Assembly (NCBI RefSeq): GCF_002929215.1 | Contig: NZ_PJII01000017.1 | Location: 1-64,000, forward strand | Origin: Arthrobacter sp. ZGTC412 | GTDB lineage: Bacteria; Actinomycetota; Actinomycetes; Actinomycetales; Micrococcaceae | Direction: 5' to 3' | Length of the DNA: 64,000 bases | Shown: positions 54,081 to 64,000 of the stretch, piece by piece | Layout of the letters: the number at the start of each line of letters is the position of its first letter | Position numbering within the stretch: the stretch's first letter is position 1 | Notes under the pieces: model-generated | Seen by the model: only the letters and a program-made list of their open reading frames with translations | The model's database searches: none | Told to the model about the DNA's origin: nothing | Position numbers and translations under genes: made by a program

Positions 54081-54100
54081 CCAGCCGGCCCGTCGGCTGG
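54081..54100 (+). other. Hairpin in mraZ-rsmH spacer
   Basis: CCAGCCG, 6-nt loop, CGGCTGG. The 167-nt spacer between mraZ and rsmH has no other feature; the hairpin may modulate read-through or mRNA stability. Weak evidence. Confidence 0.3.
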
Positions 54101-54208
54101 CCAACCTGGCTCACTTCCCCGGAGCCAGGCGGGCAGGACGATAGGCGCGGATGGGGATCTGGGCCAAGAACCATTCCAGGTGACAGCGACGGCGAGAGAG
54201 GACGAGGC

Positions 54209-55201
54209 ATGAATGATCAACCGAAGCCCACGTCTGAACGCCATGTGCCGGTCCTGCGGGACCGGTGCATCAATTTGTTGACGCCCGGATTCGAAGCTGC
54301 CAGGAGCCGCGGCGAAACCCCGGTGGCCATCGATGCCACGCTTGGGATGGGCGGCCACTCCGAAACAATGCTGCAGCGGTTTCCGGACCTCCACCTGATC
54401 GGCATCGATCGGGATGAAGAAGCCCTTGCTCTGGCAGGCGAGCGGCTGGCGCCCTTTGAGGCGCGGACAGATCTGGTCCACGCCGTCTATGACGAAATCG
54501 AAGAAGTCATCGCTGACCTGGGCGTGCCCGAAGTCCACGGAATTCTCATGGACCTGGGCGTTTCCTCGCTCCAGTTGGATGAGCGCGAACGGGGCTTCGC
54601 GTATTCCTTCGACGCGCCGCTGGACATGCGGATGGACACCAGCCGCGGGCAGACTGCCGCCGACGTCGTCAACAACTACAGCGAAGAGGAACTCGTCCGG
54701 ATCATCCGGAAGTGGGGCGAGGAGAAGTTCGCCGGACGCATCGCGAACAGGATCGTCGCCTCCCGGGCCATCAAGCCCTTCAGCACCACGGGCGAGCTGG
54801 TGGAGCAGATCCGGGCCGTCGTTCCGGCGGGAGCGGCCAAGTCGGGCGGCCACCCCGCCAAGAGGACATTCCAGGCCCTGCGGATCGAGGTCAATGAGGA
54901 GCTCGACGTACTGGAACGCGCCGTTCCGGCAGCCGTGAAGGCCACAGCACTGGGCGGCCGCATTGTGGTCATGTCCTATCACTCGCTGGAGGACAAGATC
55001 GTCAAGGCAGTTTTCCAGGCCCGTTCCAAATCCTCCGCCCCACTCGGCTTTCCGGTTGAGCTGGAAGAGCATAAACCCGAACTGAAGACCCTGACCAAAG
55101 GCACCGAGGTGCCAACCGCCGTCGAAATCGCCGAAAATCCCCGCGCTGCCTCAGCAAGGCTTCGTGCTGTGGAACGTATCCGAACCAGGAGAGCTCAATG
55201 A
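54209..55201 (+). CDS. rsmH: 16S rRNA (cytosine-1402-N4)-methyltransferase RsmH
   Basis: A 330-residue MraW/RsmH methyltransferase. It starts with the typical [13 protein letters not shown], then the SAM motif [35 protein letters not shown] and [16 protein letters not shown] 54209 is chosen for the purine-rich site upstream and the family N-terminus; the frame is open to 54068. Overlaps the ftsL start by 4 nt. Confidence 0.95.
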   Translation: MNDQPKPTSERHVPVLRDRCINLLTPGFEAARSRGETPVAIDATLGMGGHSETMLQRFPDLHLIGIDRDEEALALAGERLAPFEARTDLVHAVYDEIEEVIADLGVPEVHGILMDLGVSSLQLDERERGFAYSFDAPLDMRMDTSRGQTAADVVNNYSEEELVRIIRKWGEEKFAGRIANRIVASRAIKPFSTTGELVEQIRAVVPAGAAKSGGHPAKRTFQALRIEVNEELDVLERAVPAAVKATALGGRIVVMSYHSLEDKIVKAVFQARSKSSAPLGFPVELEEHKPELKTLTKGTEVPTAVEIAENPRAASARLRAVERIRTRRAQ

Positions 55202-55887
55202 GCACCGCTGCCGTGAAGAACTTTCCCGTCGTTTCCGGTTCGGCGGCCAAGCAGCTTCCTGCGGGTTCGCCGGCCGGGCCGCGCCGGAGCCGCACTCCGC
55301 TGTCCGTAGTCCGGACCCTTCCCCGCAAGCGCCGCGCCCCCTTCGTGGTGCTGTGCTTTGCCATGCTTGCCGTGGCCCTGATCGCCGTTCTCGTCCTGAA
55401 CATCTCGGTTTCCACGGCGCAGTACCAGTTGGTGGAACTCCGTGCCAGGCAGAGCACGCTGACGAAACAGAACCAGGACCTCACCCAGCAGGTCCAGAAC
55501 TTTGAAGCACCCCAAAACCTCGCGGCACAGGCGACGAAGCTGGGGATGGTGCCTTCCACCGTTAAGGGCCAGATTGACCTGTCCACCCTTTCCGTTACAG
55601 GCAAGGCAACCCCGGCTGCCAAGGACGGCGCAGCCGGAGCCGTCATTCCGGCGCCTGCTGTCGCCGGCCAGCTCACCGTGGTTCCGCCACCGAGCAAACG
55701 GGATCCGCTGGAAGCCCGCAAACCCGTCGAGGAGGCCCCGGCAGCAGCCCCCGCGGCCGCAAAGACCAAACCGGCCCCTGACGCAACAACAACCCGTACC
55801 CCGCCGTCATCCGCTCCGGCTGTACCGCCCGTGGAGCTCCACGGCGGATCGGTACCCGCACCAGAGCAGAAGGTCCCCGGACAGTAA
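55198..55887 (+). CDS. ftsL: FtsL-like cell division protein
   Basis: A 229-residue protein: basic N-terminus, one membrane helix ([20 protein letters not shown]), a coiled coil ([20 protein letters not shown]) and a long Ala/Pro-rich tail of about 110 residues that is probably outside the membrane and disordered. It sits in the FtsL position between rsmH and ftsI and would join FtsB and FtsQ at the septum. Larger than classical FtsL, as usual in Actinobacteria. Confidence 0.85.
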   Translation: MSTAAVKNFPVVSGSAAKQLPAGSPAGPRRSRTPLSVVRTLPRKRRAPFVVLCFAMLAVALIAVLVLNISVSTAQYQLVELRARQSTLTKQNQDLTQQVQNFEAPQNLAAQATKLGMVPSTVKGQIDLSTLSVTGKATPAAKDGAAGAVIPAPAVAGQLTVVPPPSKRDPLEARKPVEEAPAAAPAAAKTKPAPDATTTRTPPSSAPAVPPVELHGGSVPAPEQKVPGQ

Positions 55888-55934
55888 GAGGCAGGTCGGA
55901 CAGGCAACAAGGTCGAGCAGCAAGGAATATCACG

Positions 55935-57737
55935 GTGGCGCAGAGGACCGGCAGAGCAACAAGCGGCAAGGTACCCAACGCCAAAAAGCGCCTCCGCCTT
56001 GGCCTTGGCATGATGCTGACGCTCCTGCTGGTGGTGGGCGGCAAACTCTTCCTGGTCCAGGGGCTGGACGTTGGAGGAATGGCAGAAGCCGCGCTAAACA
56101 GCCGGATGAAGCGGACCGTCCTGCCCGCCGAGAGGGGCAGCATCCTTGACTCCCGCGGAACGGTGCTGGCCAACAGCGTGATCCGCTACAACGTGGTGGT
56201 GGACCAGCGGGTGAACACTAAAACCGAAACCTTTAAGCGGCTGGAGACGGTGGATGGCAAAGAGAAGCTGGTGGACGTCAGCCGGGACCAGGGCCTCACA
56301 GAGCTGGCCGCCGCCCTCGGCATGGAGAAGGACGCCCTCCGGGAGGCCGTAACGGGCCAACAGCCTTACTACATTGTGGCCAAGGACGTGAAGCCGGACA
56401 TTGAGGACCGCATCTCCAAGCTCCAGATCCCAGGCATCGTTACTGAGGGCGTCAGCAAGCGGGTCTATCCCAATGGTTCCGTGGCCGGCGGGATCGTCGG
56501 GTTCCTTGCCGACGGCACTACCGGCCAGGCCGGCATAGAGCAGACCCAGGACGGACTGCTGAAGGGAGCGGACGGCGAACGCCTTTTCGAAATCGGCGCA
56601 GACGGTCTGCGCATCCCCGTAGGCGTGGATGAGCTGACATCGCCTCAGGACGGCAAAGACGTCAAGCTCACCCTCAACTCGGACCTGCAGTATTTTGCCC
56701 AGCAGGCTATCCAGAGCCAGTCGGACAAACTCGGCGCCGAGTGGGGTGTCATCATTGTGATGGACGCCAAGACCGGCGATCTGGTGGCCATGGCCGACAC
56801 CGACTCTCCCGATCCCAACGACCCCGGCCAGGTGGCCCCCGAGGACCGCGGCGTCCGCGCGGTCACGGCGGCATACGAGCCCGGCTCGGTTCAAAAAATG
56901 ATGACCGCAGCGGCCCTCATCGAAGAGGGCAAGGCCAGGCCCCTCGATTCGTTCACCCTCGGCCCCACCTACACGGTGGACGGGCAGACCTTCAGCGACT
57001 CATTTGCCCACGGAACCGAGGAGCGGACCCTGGCGGGCATCCTGGGCTATTCGATGAACACCGGGACCGTCATGGCTGGCCAGCGGCTCAGCAAGGAGCA
57101 ACGGTACGAGTGGCTCAAGAGATTCGGCATCGGCGAGGCGCCGGATATCGGGCTGCCGGCAACGGCGTCCGGGATCCTCACGCCCTGGCAGCAGTGGGAC
57201 GGGCGCCAGGAGTACACCGTGCTGTTCGGGCAGGGTGTGTCCCAGTCCACCCTGCAGACCGTGCGGGCGTTCCAGTCCATCGCCAACAACGGCGTGATGC
57301 TGCAGCCCCGGCTTATTGATGCCTACGTTTCCCCGGATGGGACCGAGGAAAAGGTGCCCGCCGCACCGCCGCGGCAGATCGTGTCGGACGGGACGGCGCA
57401 GCAGGTCCAGGACATCCTGGAAAGCGCCGTCACCGAAGGGCAGATCAAGGACGCGGCCATCGACGGCTACCGTGTGGGCGCAAAGACTGGCACCTCTGAA
57501 TCACCGTGCGACGACGGCACATCCGGGTTCTGCGGCTATACCGCCTCCATGGTGGGTATGGCACCAATGGATGATCCGCGGTTTATTGTGGAGGTGGTAC
57601 TCCAGCGGCCGAAGGGCAGCATCTATGGCATTACCAACGGGCCGGTCTTCCGGTTGGTCATGAGCCAGGCACTGCGGACCTACAACGTCCAGCCGTCCAC
57701 GGGCGAACCGGCCCGGCTGCCCCAGTTCGCCAAGTAG
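55935..57737 (+). CDS. ftsI: Septal penicillin-binding protein 3 (FtsI/PbpB)
   Basis: A 600-residue class B PBP. One N-terminal membrane helix (LGLGMMLTLLLVVGGKLFLV), the PBP dimer domain (about 60-250) and the transpeptidase domain with SVQK (Ser318, Lys321), SMN (373-375) and KTG (517-519). It crosslinks septal peptidoglycan together with FtsW. GTG start with AAGGAA upstream, 47 nt after ftsL. Confidence 0.95.
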   Translation: MAQRTGRATSGKVPNAKKRLRLGLGMMLTLLLVVGGKLFLVQGLDVGGMAEAALNSRMKRTVLPAERGSILDSRGTVLANSVIRYNVVVDQRVNTKTETFKRLETVDGKEKLVDVSRDQGLTELAAALGMEKDALREAVTGQQPYYIVAKDVKPDIEDRISKLQIPGIVTEGVSKRVYPNGSVAGGIVGFLADGTTGQAGIEQTQDGLLKGADGERLFEIGADGLRIPVGVDELTSPQDGKDVKLTLNSDLQYFAQQAIQSQSDKLGAEWGVIIVMDAKTGDLVAMADTDSPDPNDPGQVAPEDRGVRAVTAAYEPGSVQKMMTAAALIEEGKARPLDSFTLGPTYTVDGQTFSDSFAHGTEERTLAGILGYSMNTGTVMAGQRLSKEQRYEWLKRFGIGEAPDIGLPATASGILTPWQQWDGRQEYTVLFGQGVSQSTLQTVRAFQSIANNGVMLQPRLIDAYVSPDGTEEKVPAAPPRQIVSDGTAQQVQDILESAVTEGQIKDAAIDGYRVGAKTGTSESPCDDGTSGFCGYTASMVGMAPMDDPRFIVEVVLQRPKGSIYGITNGPVFRLVMSQALRTYNVQPSTGEPARLPQFAK

Positions 57738-57820
57738 CATCCCGGCAACAGCCGGCCGCACCAGCAGCACCACCGGTTCATCCATGCCGGACTCGATCCA
57801 CTAGCACCATCGGAGATTCC

Positions 57821-59455
57821 TTGTCTGACCTCAATCCGTCCGATAGCCGCGCCGTCCCGGAGGGACCTGCGGGCCAGGGCCGTTTCCGCCCGTCAACTGT
57901 TGAAGCGGTCCGGCTGGCACGCATCGGCGACGCCATCGATGTGGCGGTCCCCGGTCCGGTGGCCGGGGTGGAAGTCACTGGAATTTCCTTGAACTCGCGT
58001 GCCGTGGAGCCGGGGGACCTTTACGTCGCCCTTCCCGGCGCCGCCCGCCATGGTGCCGATTTCGTTCGGCAGGCCGTCGAAGCGGGAGCCGTCGCCGTCC
58101 TCACGGACGATGCCGGCGCCAGGCTGCTTGCACTGTCCAACGATGTTCCGGTACCCGTGATCATCGTGGACTCACCCCGCAACGTGGTGGGGCCATTGTC
58201 CGCTCTGATCTATCAGAGCCAGCCGGGCGGCGGCCAGCCGCAGCTGTTTGGCGTGACAGGCACCAACGGAAAGACCACCACCACCTATTTCATCAACTCG
58301 CTTCTGCGGGCCCTGGGCCGGAAAACCGGGCTGATCGGCACCATCGAGATCCACGCCGGCGGGGATCCCATCCCGAGTCTCCTCACCACCCCCGAATCCA
58401 CCGACGTGCACGCGCTGCTGGCACTCATGCGGGAAAGGGGCCTGGCGGCTGCCGCCATGGAGGTCTCGTCCCACGCCATCTCCTTCCAGCGGGTGGACGG
58501 AGTGCTGTTCGATGTCGTGGGCTTCACCAACCTGACCCAGGATCACCTGGACCTGCACCTCACCATGGACGATTATTTCGCCACCAAGGCGGAGCTTTTT
58601 ACCCCAGGCCGCGCCCGTGCGGCGGTAGTAACGGTCGACGACGAGTGGGGGCGCCGTCTTGCCGGCGCCGCTCCGGTGCCGGTCACCACCCTCGCCACGT
58701 CCGCCGGAACCACTGCCGACTGGACTGTCACGGGGACTGCCGCGCGCGGGCTCGGCACGGAGTTCACACTCAGTGGCCCTGACGGGGCCAAGCTCACCGT
58801 GCACACCGGACTCCCCGGCAGCTTTAACGTTGCAAACGCCGCGCTGGCGGCAGTGATGGTCCTGGCGGCAGGCGTGGATGCCGCCACGCTGCAGGCAGCA
58901 CTGGACGAGCACGACCCCTTCACTGTAGCGGTGCCCGGACGTATGCAGTTGGTTTCCGACGAGCCCGCAGCGATCGTGGATTTCGCCCACAATACCGATG
59001 CACTGGCCCGGGCCCTCGAGGCGGTGCGGTCCCCGCAACCTGGGTCCCGCCTCATTGTCGTTTTTGGTGCCACCGGCCAGCGCGACCAGGGAAAACGCCC
59101 CGCAATGGGTGCCATTGCAGCCCGGCTCGCCGATACCGTCATCATCAGCGATGACGACCCCCACGATGAGGACCCGGCTGCCATCCGCGCCGACGTCCTG
59201 GCCGGAGCCCGGGAAGCGAAAGAAAAGGACTCCCTCGCATGTGAAGTCCTGGAGGTCTTCCCCCGCGCCGAAGCAATCCGCCGTGCCGTGGAGCTGGCCC
59301 GGCCGGAGGACACCGTCCTCGTGGCCGGCCGGGGCCATGAAGTGTGGCAGGAGGTCAAAGGCGTCAACCTTGCCCTGGACGACAGGGTGGAACTGCGCAG
59401 CGCCTTGACAGCCAGGGGATTCAACGTTCTCCAAGACGACCGGATAGAGTCCTAG
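57821..59455 (+). CDS. murE: UDP-MurNAc-tripeptide synthetase MurE
   Basis: A 544-residue Mur ligase adding the third peptide residue. The P-loop is [14 protein letters not shown]; the central domain has TTPESTDVH and MEVSSHAI. The residue-3 recognition motif reads DDPH (Asp445-His448) where meso-DAP enzymes have DNPR, so the substrate is more likely L-lysine, as in Arthrobacter A3-alpha peptidoglycan. The start is TTG 57821 with GGAGA 6 nt upstream; no nearer ATG is supported. Followed 6 nt later by murF. Confidence 0.94.
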   Translation: MSDLNPSDSRAVPEGPAGQGRFRPSTVEAVRLARIGDAIDVAVPGPVAGVEVTGISLNSRAVEPGDLYVALPGAARHGADFVRQAVEAGAVAVLTDDAGARLLALSNDVPVPVIIVDSPRNVVGPLSALIYQSQPGGGQPQLFGVTGTNGKTTTTYFINSLLRALGRKTGLIGTIEIHAGGDPIPSLLTTPESTDVHALLALMRERGLAAAAMEVSSHAISFQRVDGVLFDVVGFTNLTQDHLDLHLTMDDYFATKAELFTPGRARAAVVTVDDEWGRRLAGAAPVPVTTLATSAGTTADWTVTGTAARGLGTEFTLSGPDGAKLTVHTGLPGSFNVANAALAAVMVLAAGVDAATLQAALDEHDPFTVAVPGRMQLVSDEPAAIVDFAHNTDALARALEAVRSPQPGSRLIVVFGATGQRDQGKRPAMGAIAARLADTVIISDDDPHDEDPAAIRADVLAGAREAKEKDSLACEVLEVFPRAEAIRRAVELARPEDTVLVAGRGHEVWQEVKGVNLALDDRVELRSALTARGFNVLQDDRIES

Positions 59456-59461
59456 ACCGAG

Positions 59462-60928
59462 ATGATTGCATTTACTGCGGCGGAGATCGCCGAAATCACT
59501 AACGGGCGCCTGGACGCCGATCCCGGGATCACGCCCCTTTCGGTGGTCACGGACTCACGCGACTCCACTCCCGGTTCGCTCTACGTTGCAAAGCCGGGTG
59601 AGCACGCCGACGGCCACGACTACGTGGCGGCTGCCTTCACAGCAGGCGCCACCCTGGCCCTGGTGGAGCGTCCGGTGTCCGCGCCGGACGGAACCCCCTA
59701 CCCCTCGGTGCTGGTTCCGGATGCGGTGCTCGCGATGGGCGCACTGGCCGCCGAAGCCGTGCGCAGGATCCGGGCAGCACGAGCCCGGGAAGGCAGCGAA
59801 CTCACGGTAGTGGGAATCACCGGCTCGGCCGGAAAGACCACCACCAAAGACCTGCTCGCAGGCATCCTGGCCACACAGGGAAACACCGTTGCCCCGCAGG
59901 GGTCCTACAACGGCGAAATCGGCGTTCCGCTCACCGTCTTCCGCGCCGGAACAGAAACGCGCTACCTCGTGATCGAGATGGGCGCCACCGGAATCGGCCA
60001 CATCCAGTACCTTGCCGAGATGGTTAAACCCGACATCGGCGTGGTGCTCGCGGTCGGAACCGCGCACGCCGGAGAGTTCGGGGGAGTGGAGAACATCGCC
60101 CGGGCCAAGGGGGAACTGGTAGAGGCCCTTGCCCCGACGGGCACGGCCGTCGTAAACCTCGACGACGAACGGGTGGCCGCGATGCGCGCACGCACCTCGG
60201 CGTCGGTGCTTGGTTTCTCAGCGGAAGGCCGCGGGGACGCCGCCGTGCAGGCACTGAACGCCGACACCAATGCCGCGGGCCATCCCGAATTCGATCTCCA
60301 GCTGCCGGGCGGCGAAACCGGCCTGCACGTGAGCAGCCGCCTCATCGGCGCGCACCATATGGGCAACCTGCTGGCTGCCGCCGCCGCGGCCTGGGCTGCG
60401 GGCGTTTCCGGACAGGACATAGCGTCCTCCCTCAGCTTTCAAACTGCCGCAAGCCGGTGGCGCATGGAGCGCACTGAGCGGCCGGACGGCGTCACCATCA
60501 TCAACGACGCCTACAACGCGAACCCCGAATCCATGCGCGCCGCGCTGCGGACGCTCGCGGACCTCGGCCGTGGCAGGCGCACCTGGGCCGTGCTGGGAGC
60601 AATGCTCGAACTCGGCGAGGACTCCATCAGGGAACATACCGCCGTCGGCACCCAGGTGGTCCGGCTCAATATTTCCAGACTGCTGGTAGTAGGCCGGGAA
60701 GCCCGCGCCCTCTACGTGTCGGCAGTGCAGGAGGGGTCCTGGGGCGACGAGTGCCTTTTCGCGGAAACAGTGGAAGAGGCTCACGAACTGCTGGACGCCG
60801 AGCTCCAGCCAGGTGACTTGGTGCTGTTCAAATCCTCGAACAGCGTAGGGCTTCGCCATTTAGGCGATCGGATAGCATTACCCCCACAAACCCCGCAACC
60901 CGCCGATGAAAGGAGCACTCTGCCGTGA
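59462..60928 (+). CDS. murF: UDP-MurNAc-tripeptide:D-Ala-D-Ala ligase MurF
   Basis: A 488-residue Mur ligase that adds D-Ala-D-Ala. P-loop [16 protein letters not shown]; adenine-binding and central motifs include [25 protein letters not shown] and [16 protein letters not shown]. Overlaps mraY by 4 nt (GTGA). Confidence 0.95.
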   Translation: MIAFTAAEIAEITNGRLDADPGITPLSVVTDSRDSTPGSLYVAKPGEHADGHDYVAAAFTAGATLALVERPVSAPDGTPYPSVLVPDAVLAMGALAAEAVRRIRAARAREGSELTVVGITGSAGKTTTKDLLAGILATQGNTVAPQGSYNGEIGVPLTVFRAGTETRYLVIEMGATGIGHIQYLAEMVKPDIGVVLAVGTAHAGEFGGVENIARAKGELVEALAPTGTAVVNLDDERVAAMRARTSASVLGFSAEGRGDAAVQALNADTNAAGHPEFDLQLPGGETGLHVSSRLIGAHHMGNLLAAAAAAWAAGVSGQDIASSLSFQTAASRWRMERTERPDGVTIINDAYNANPESMRAALRTLADLGRGRRTWAVLGAMLELGEDSIREHTAVGTQVVRLNISRLLVVGREARALYVSAVQEGSWGDECLFAETVEEAHELLDAELQPGDLVLFKSSNSVGLRHLGDRIALPPQTPQPADERSTLP

Positions 60929-62034
60929 TTGCACTTTTGATAGGCGCCGGCCTGGCACTCCTGTTCGCCCTTGTGGGAACCCCGCTCTTCATCCGGCTGC
61001 TGGTCCGCCGCGGCTACGGCCAGTTCATCAGGGACGACGGCCCCACCTCGCACCACACCAAACGCGGCACACCCACCATGGGCGGGACAGTGGTGGTGGC
61101 GGCGGTACTGCTGAGTTACGGCCTCACCCACTTGATCATGCTGATGGTCAACCCCGGTTCTTCCGGCCCCTCCGCTTCGGCCCTCATCCTGCTCTTCCTC
61201 ATGGTAGGGATGGGCCTCGTGGGATTCCTTGACGACTTCATCAAGATTTCCCGGCAGCGCAGCCTCGGCCTCGACGCCAAGGCAAAGCTGATCCTGCAGG
61301 CAGCCGTTGGCATTATCTTCGCGGTGCTCGCCCTGAACTTCCCCAACCGCGCCGGGGTCACCCCGGCCTCCACCAAAATTTCGCTGGTCCGTGATTTGCC
61401 CTGGCTGGACCTTGCCTTTGGCGGAACCGTCCTCGGGGCCATCCTGTTCGTGATCTGGTCCAACCTGATTGTCACCGCCGCAACCAACGGGGTGAACCTG
61501 ACCGACGGCCTCGACGGCCTCGCCGCAGGTGCGGCCGTGATGGTCTTCGGCGCGTATACGCTGATGGGAATCTGGCAGAGCAACCAGGCCTGCGGTTCAC
61601 CCCGCCAGGCCGGCAGCGGGTGTTATTCCGTCCGCGATCCACTGGATCTCGCCCTGCTGGCAGCCATCATGAGCGCCGCGCTGGTTGGCTTCCTGTGGTG
61701 GAACACCTCGCCGGCCAAGATCTTTATGGGCGACACCGGGTCGCTGGCCATTGGCGGCGCCATCGCAGGTTTCGCCATCCTGTCCCGGACCGAATTGCTG
61801 CTGGGCATCATCGGCGGCCTGTTCGTCCTGATCACCCTGTCCGTCATCATCCAGGTGGGCTACTTCAAAGCCACCGGTGGTAAGCGCGTCTTCAAGATGG
61901 CCCCGCTGCAGCACCACTTCGAGCTGCAGGGCTGGGCGGAAGTGACGGTGGTGGTCCGGTTCTGGATCCTCTGCGGGCTCTTCGTCGCCGTGGGGCTTGG
62001 CATTTTCTACGCTGAATGGGTTGTGCTGCTGTGA
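60925..62034 (+). CDS. mraY: Phospho-MurNAc-pentapeptide translocase MraY
   Basis: A 369-residue membrane enzyme forming Lipid I on undecaprenyl phosphate. About ten membrane segments; catalytic motifs [21 protein letters not shown] and [12 protein letters not shown], and the cytosolic HHF motif ([10 protein letters not shown]). GTG start with AAAGGAG upstream. Overlaps murD by 4 nt. Confidence 0.96.
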   Translation: MIALLIGAGLALLFALVGTPLFIRLLVRRGYGQFIRDDGPTSHHTKRGTPTMGGTVVVAAVLLSYGLTHLIMLMVNPGSSGPSASALILLFLMVGMGLVGFLDDFIKISRQRSLGLDAKAKLILQAAVGIIFAVLALNFPNRAGVTPASTKISLVRDLPWLDLAFGGTVLGAILFVIWSNLIVTAATNGVNLTDGLDGLAAGAAVMVFGAYTLMGIWQSNQACGSPRQAGSGCYSVRDPLDLALLAAIMSAALVGFLWWNTSPAKIFMGDTGSLAIGGAIAGFAILSRTELLLGIIGGLFVLITLSVIIQVGYFKATGGKRVFKMAPLQHHFELQGWAEVTVVVRFWILCGLFVAVGLGIFYAEWVVLL

Positions 62035-63593
62035 CCGTTTCCCCCCGACTCGACAACCTCACCAGCTGGGATTCCGACTGGTCCGGGCTGCGCGTCGCCG
62101 TCACCGGCATCGGCGTCTCCGGATTCGCGGCGGCCGACACCCTCATCGAACTCGGTGCCCGGGTGGTGGTGGTGGACGCGGCCACGAGCGATACGGCCAA
62201 GGCCCACGCAGAAACCCTCAGGATCGTCGGCGCCGCGGATGTCCTGCTCGGCGAGGACGCAGTAGCACGGATTCCCCGGATTGACGGCGAACTGCCCGAG
62301 CTGATCGTGACCTCACCCGGGTGGCGGCCCGACCAGGCCCTCCTGGCCGCTGCCGCAAGGGCGCACATCCCGGTGTGGGGCGACGTCGAACTCGCCTGGC
62401 GGGTTCGCGTGCGTGAAGGCCGGAAGACGGCGGACTGGCTTGCCATCACGGGAACCAACGGAAAGACCACCACCGTTGGCCTCACCGAATCCATGCTTCG
62501 GGCCGCCGGGCTGAAGGCCATCGCCGTCGGCAACGTGGGCACACCCATCCTGGATGCCCTCCGTGATCCGGTCGAATACGACGTCTTCGCCGTCGAGCTT
62601 TCCAGCTTCCAGCTCCACTGGGCACAGTCCCTCTCACCTGTTGCCAGTGTCTGCCTGAACGTTGCCGAGGACCACGTGGACTGGCACGGTTCCTACGATT
62701 CCTACCTGGCGGACAAGGCCAAGGTCTACGAACAAACGCAAAAAGCCTGCATCTACAACGCCGAGCAGATTGAAACCGAACGCATGGTGGAGAATGCGAA
62801 TGTGGTGGAGGGCTGCCGCGCCGTCGGTTTCACCACGGTCACCCCGGCGATCAGCATGCTCGGCGTGGTGGAGGGGCTGCTGGTGGACCGGGCGTTCATC
62901 GCCGAACGCAAGGACAGCGCCGCGGAACTCGCTTCCATGAGCGACCTGGGCGCCTTTGCCCCTCGCCACATGGTAGCCAACGCCCTCGCCGCCGCAGGAC
63001 TCGTGCGCGCCTACGGGGTTGAGGCTAAGGCGGTGCGGCAGGGCATCCAGGACTACGTTCCGGGAGACCACCGCATCCAGCCCGTAGCCCGCCAAAACGG
63101 GGTGCTCTGGGTTAACGACTCCAAGGCCACCAATCCGCACGCCGCGGCCGCCTCACTGGCTACGTTCAGCAACGTCATCTGGATTGCCGGCGGTCTCTCC
63201 AAGGGAGTCACCTACGACGAGCTGGTCCGGGAGCACGTGCAACGGCTTAAGGCCGTGGTGCTCATTGGAAGCGATACGTCGGCCCTCACTGAGGCCCTCC
63301 AGCGACACGCGCCGGATGTCCCGGTGATCATCCCGGCGGCGGGTGAAACTGAAGAGGTGCAGACTGCCGCGGCGGCCGGCGCCGTCCAATCCGGTTCTTC
63401 CGTACCCGGTGAAACGGTGATGGCCTGGGCCGTGGCGTCAGCAGCGCAGCTCGCCGCATCGGGCGACACTGTGCTGATGGCTCCGGCAGCTGCTTCCATG
63501 GATCAGTTCTCTTCCTACGCTCACCGTGGTGACACTTTCATCGAAGCTGTCCGCGAGCTGGTGGAAGGGCAGGCCCAGACCGGCGAGGAGTAA
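62031..63593 (+). CDS. murD: UDP-MurNAc-L-Ala:D-Glu ligase MurD
   Basis: A 520-residue Mur ligase. N-terminal UDP-binding fold ([19 protein letters not shown]), P-loop [29 protein letters not shown] and [14 protein letters not shown] 62031 overlaps the mraY stop (GTGA) and is preferred over ATG 62016 inside mraY. A loop around residues 255-290 is typical of actinobacterial MurD length. Confidence 0.94.
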   Translation: MTVSPRLDNLTSWDSDWSGLRVAVTGIGVSGFAAADTLIELGARVVVVDAATSDTAKAHAETLRIVGAADVLLGEDAVARIPRIDGELPELIVTSPGWRPDQALLAAAARAHIPVWGDVELAWRVRVREGRKTADWLAITGTNGKTTTVGLTESMLRAAGLKAIAVGNVGTPILDALRDPVEYDVFAVELSSFQLHWAQSLSPVASVCLNVAEDHVDWHGSYDSYLADKAKVYEQTQKACIYNAEQIETERMVENANVVEGCRAVGFTTVTPAISMLGVVEGLLVDRAFIAERKDSAAELASMSDLGAFAPRHMVANALAAAGLVRAYGVEAKAVRQGIQDYVPGDHRIQPVARQNGVLWVNDSKATNPHAAAASLATFSNVIWIAGGLSKGVTYDELVREHVQRLKAVVLIGSDTSALTEALQRHAPDVPVIIPAAGETEEVQTAAAAGAVQSGSSVPGETVMAWAVASAAQLAASGDTVLMAPAAASMDQFSSYAHRGDTFIEAVRELVEGQAQTGEE

Positions 63594-63595
63594 CA

Positions 63596-64000
63596 ATGGC
63601 CAGCACGCCCACCCGGCCGCAGCCAGTTAGGCAGCAGGACGACAAGCCCCGTCCCGGCTCCTCGGCAACAGCTGTTCAGCGCCCGTCCACTGCGGCCGCC
63701 AGGCTCCGGACCGTGTACCGCAAATTCTGGTCTGCGCTGGAAGGAACCGGAACCTCCCGGAACGGTTCCACCTACTACCTCATCCTGGGATCTACGCTGG
63801 CACTGACCGCCATCGGCATCATGATGGTGCTCTCAGCCTCCAGCGTGGAATCCATTGCCGCCGGAAAGTCGCCCTACGGCGATGCGTTGAAGCAGGGCAT
63901 GTTTGCCGCCATCGGCATCTTCACCATGTTTGTTCTGTCCCGTATTAACGTCATCTGGCTCAAGCGGCTCGCCTGGCCGGCGATCGGCGCGGCAGTGGTA
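63596..64000 (+). CDS. ftsW: Lipid II polymerase FtsW (partial, 5' end)
   Basis: The first 135 codons of a SEDS-family protein run off the window end. About 58 cytosolic residues, rich in Arg, Pro and Gln, precede the first membrane helix (YYLILGSTLALTAIGIMMVL), then SASSVESI, and a second helix (GMFAAIGIFTMFVLSRINVI). FtsW is the septal glycosyltransferase partner of FtsI. ATG 63596 lies 2 nt after the murD stop. Confidence 0.93.
   Translation, partial: MASTPTRPQPVRQQDDKPRPGSSATAVQRPSTAAARLRTVYRKFWSALEGTGTSRNGSTYYLILGSTLALTAIGIMMVLSASSVESIAAGKSPYGDALKQGMFAAIGIFTMFVLSRINVIWLKRLAWPAIGAAVV

Overview
The window is a gene-dense, high-GC stretch of an actinobacterial chromosome. Protein sequences and gene order point to the Micrococcaceae, most likely an Arthrobacter or Pseudarthrobacter-type soil bacterium (an inference from recalled family resemblance; no search was run). 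It opens in the last ~76 nt of a 5S rRNA gene and closes inside ftsW. Nearly everything is core genome: I see no insertion sequence, prophage, CRISPR array or antibiotic cluster.

Region by region. 0.5-10.7 kb: a GDR-repeat/TPR protein, then a block syntenic with M. tuberculosis Rv1692-Rv1701 (HAD phosphatase, small protein, tlyA, nadK, recN, pyrG, NUDIX, xerD). 10.7-12.0 kb: a divergent membrane protein and MutT-like NUDIX gene. 12.1-16.4 kb: a gntR-prpD-prpB-prpC methylcitrate-cycle operon. 16.5-20.4 kb: a CitA/CitB-type two-component system divergent from a C4-dicarboxylate symporter (dctA). 20.5-28.4 kb: parA-scpA-scpB-rluB-tyrA-cmk-plsC-der, again the Rv1708-Rv1713 order, followed by tRNA-Pro(GGG). 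28.9-33.0 kb: an Fpg-type glycosylase opposite gcvH-garA-ftsR-BFN-merR (Rv1826-Rv1830 order). 33.1-37.6 kb: an orphan ParA-like ATPase opposite pyruvate carboxylase. 37.7-45.4 kb: lipid genes (fadD15-like, two tandem alpha/beta hydrolases, a second plsC), a ROK glucokinase and class II DAHP synthase. 45.5-52.6 kb: a PASTA Ser/Thr kinase at the pknL position, a LysM transglycosylase, the Rv2175c homologue, a polyprenyl synthase, a lipoprotein and dinB. 52.9-64 kb: a DUF3040 protein and the dcw cluster mraZ-rsmH-ftsL-ftsI-murE-murF-mraY-murD-ftsW.

How it fits together: the methylcitrate operon and the DctA/CitAB module both handle C3/C4 carboxylates (propionyl-CoA to pyruvate and succinate; dicarboxylate uptake), and pyruvate carboxylase refills oxaloacetate. 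GarA, the PASTA kinase and the Rv2175c homologue are members of the actinobacterial Ser/Thr phosphorylation network, here next to cell-wall genes. The dcw cluster builds Lipid II precursors and the septal synthase; the MurE substrate motif (DDPH) suggests L-lysine rather than meso-DAP peptidoglycan, as in Arthrobacter.

The most notable non-coding signals are: three perfectly spaced 10-bp repeats inside the mraZ promoter (probable MraZ operator); two TGTATACA palindromes ahead of gntR-prpDBC; an 11-bp direct repeat at an 18-bp interval between citA and dctA; a palindrome inside the fadD promoter spacer; and seven genes whose start codon sits 6-8 nt after a TANNNT -10 element, i.e. candidate leaderless starts, three of them with an identical TAGGCT-N6 layout. 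No clearly novel multi-gene system was identified; the best candidates for undescribed biology are the charge-segregated GDR-repeat TPR protein, the orphan ParA, and the PASTA kinase/LysM/Rv2175c cluster.
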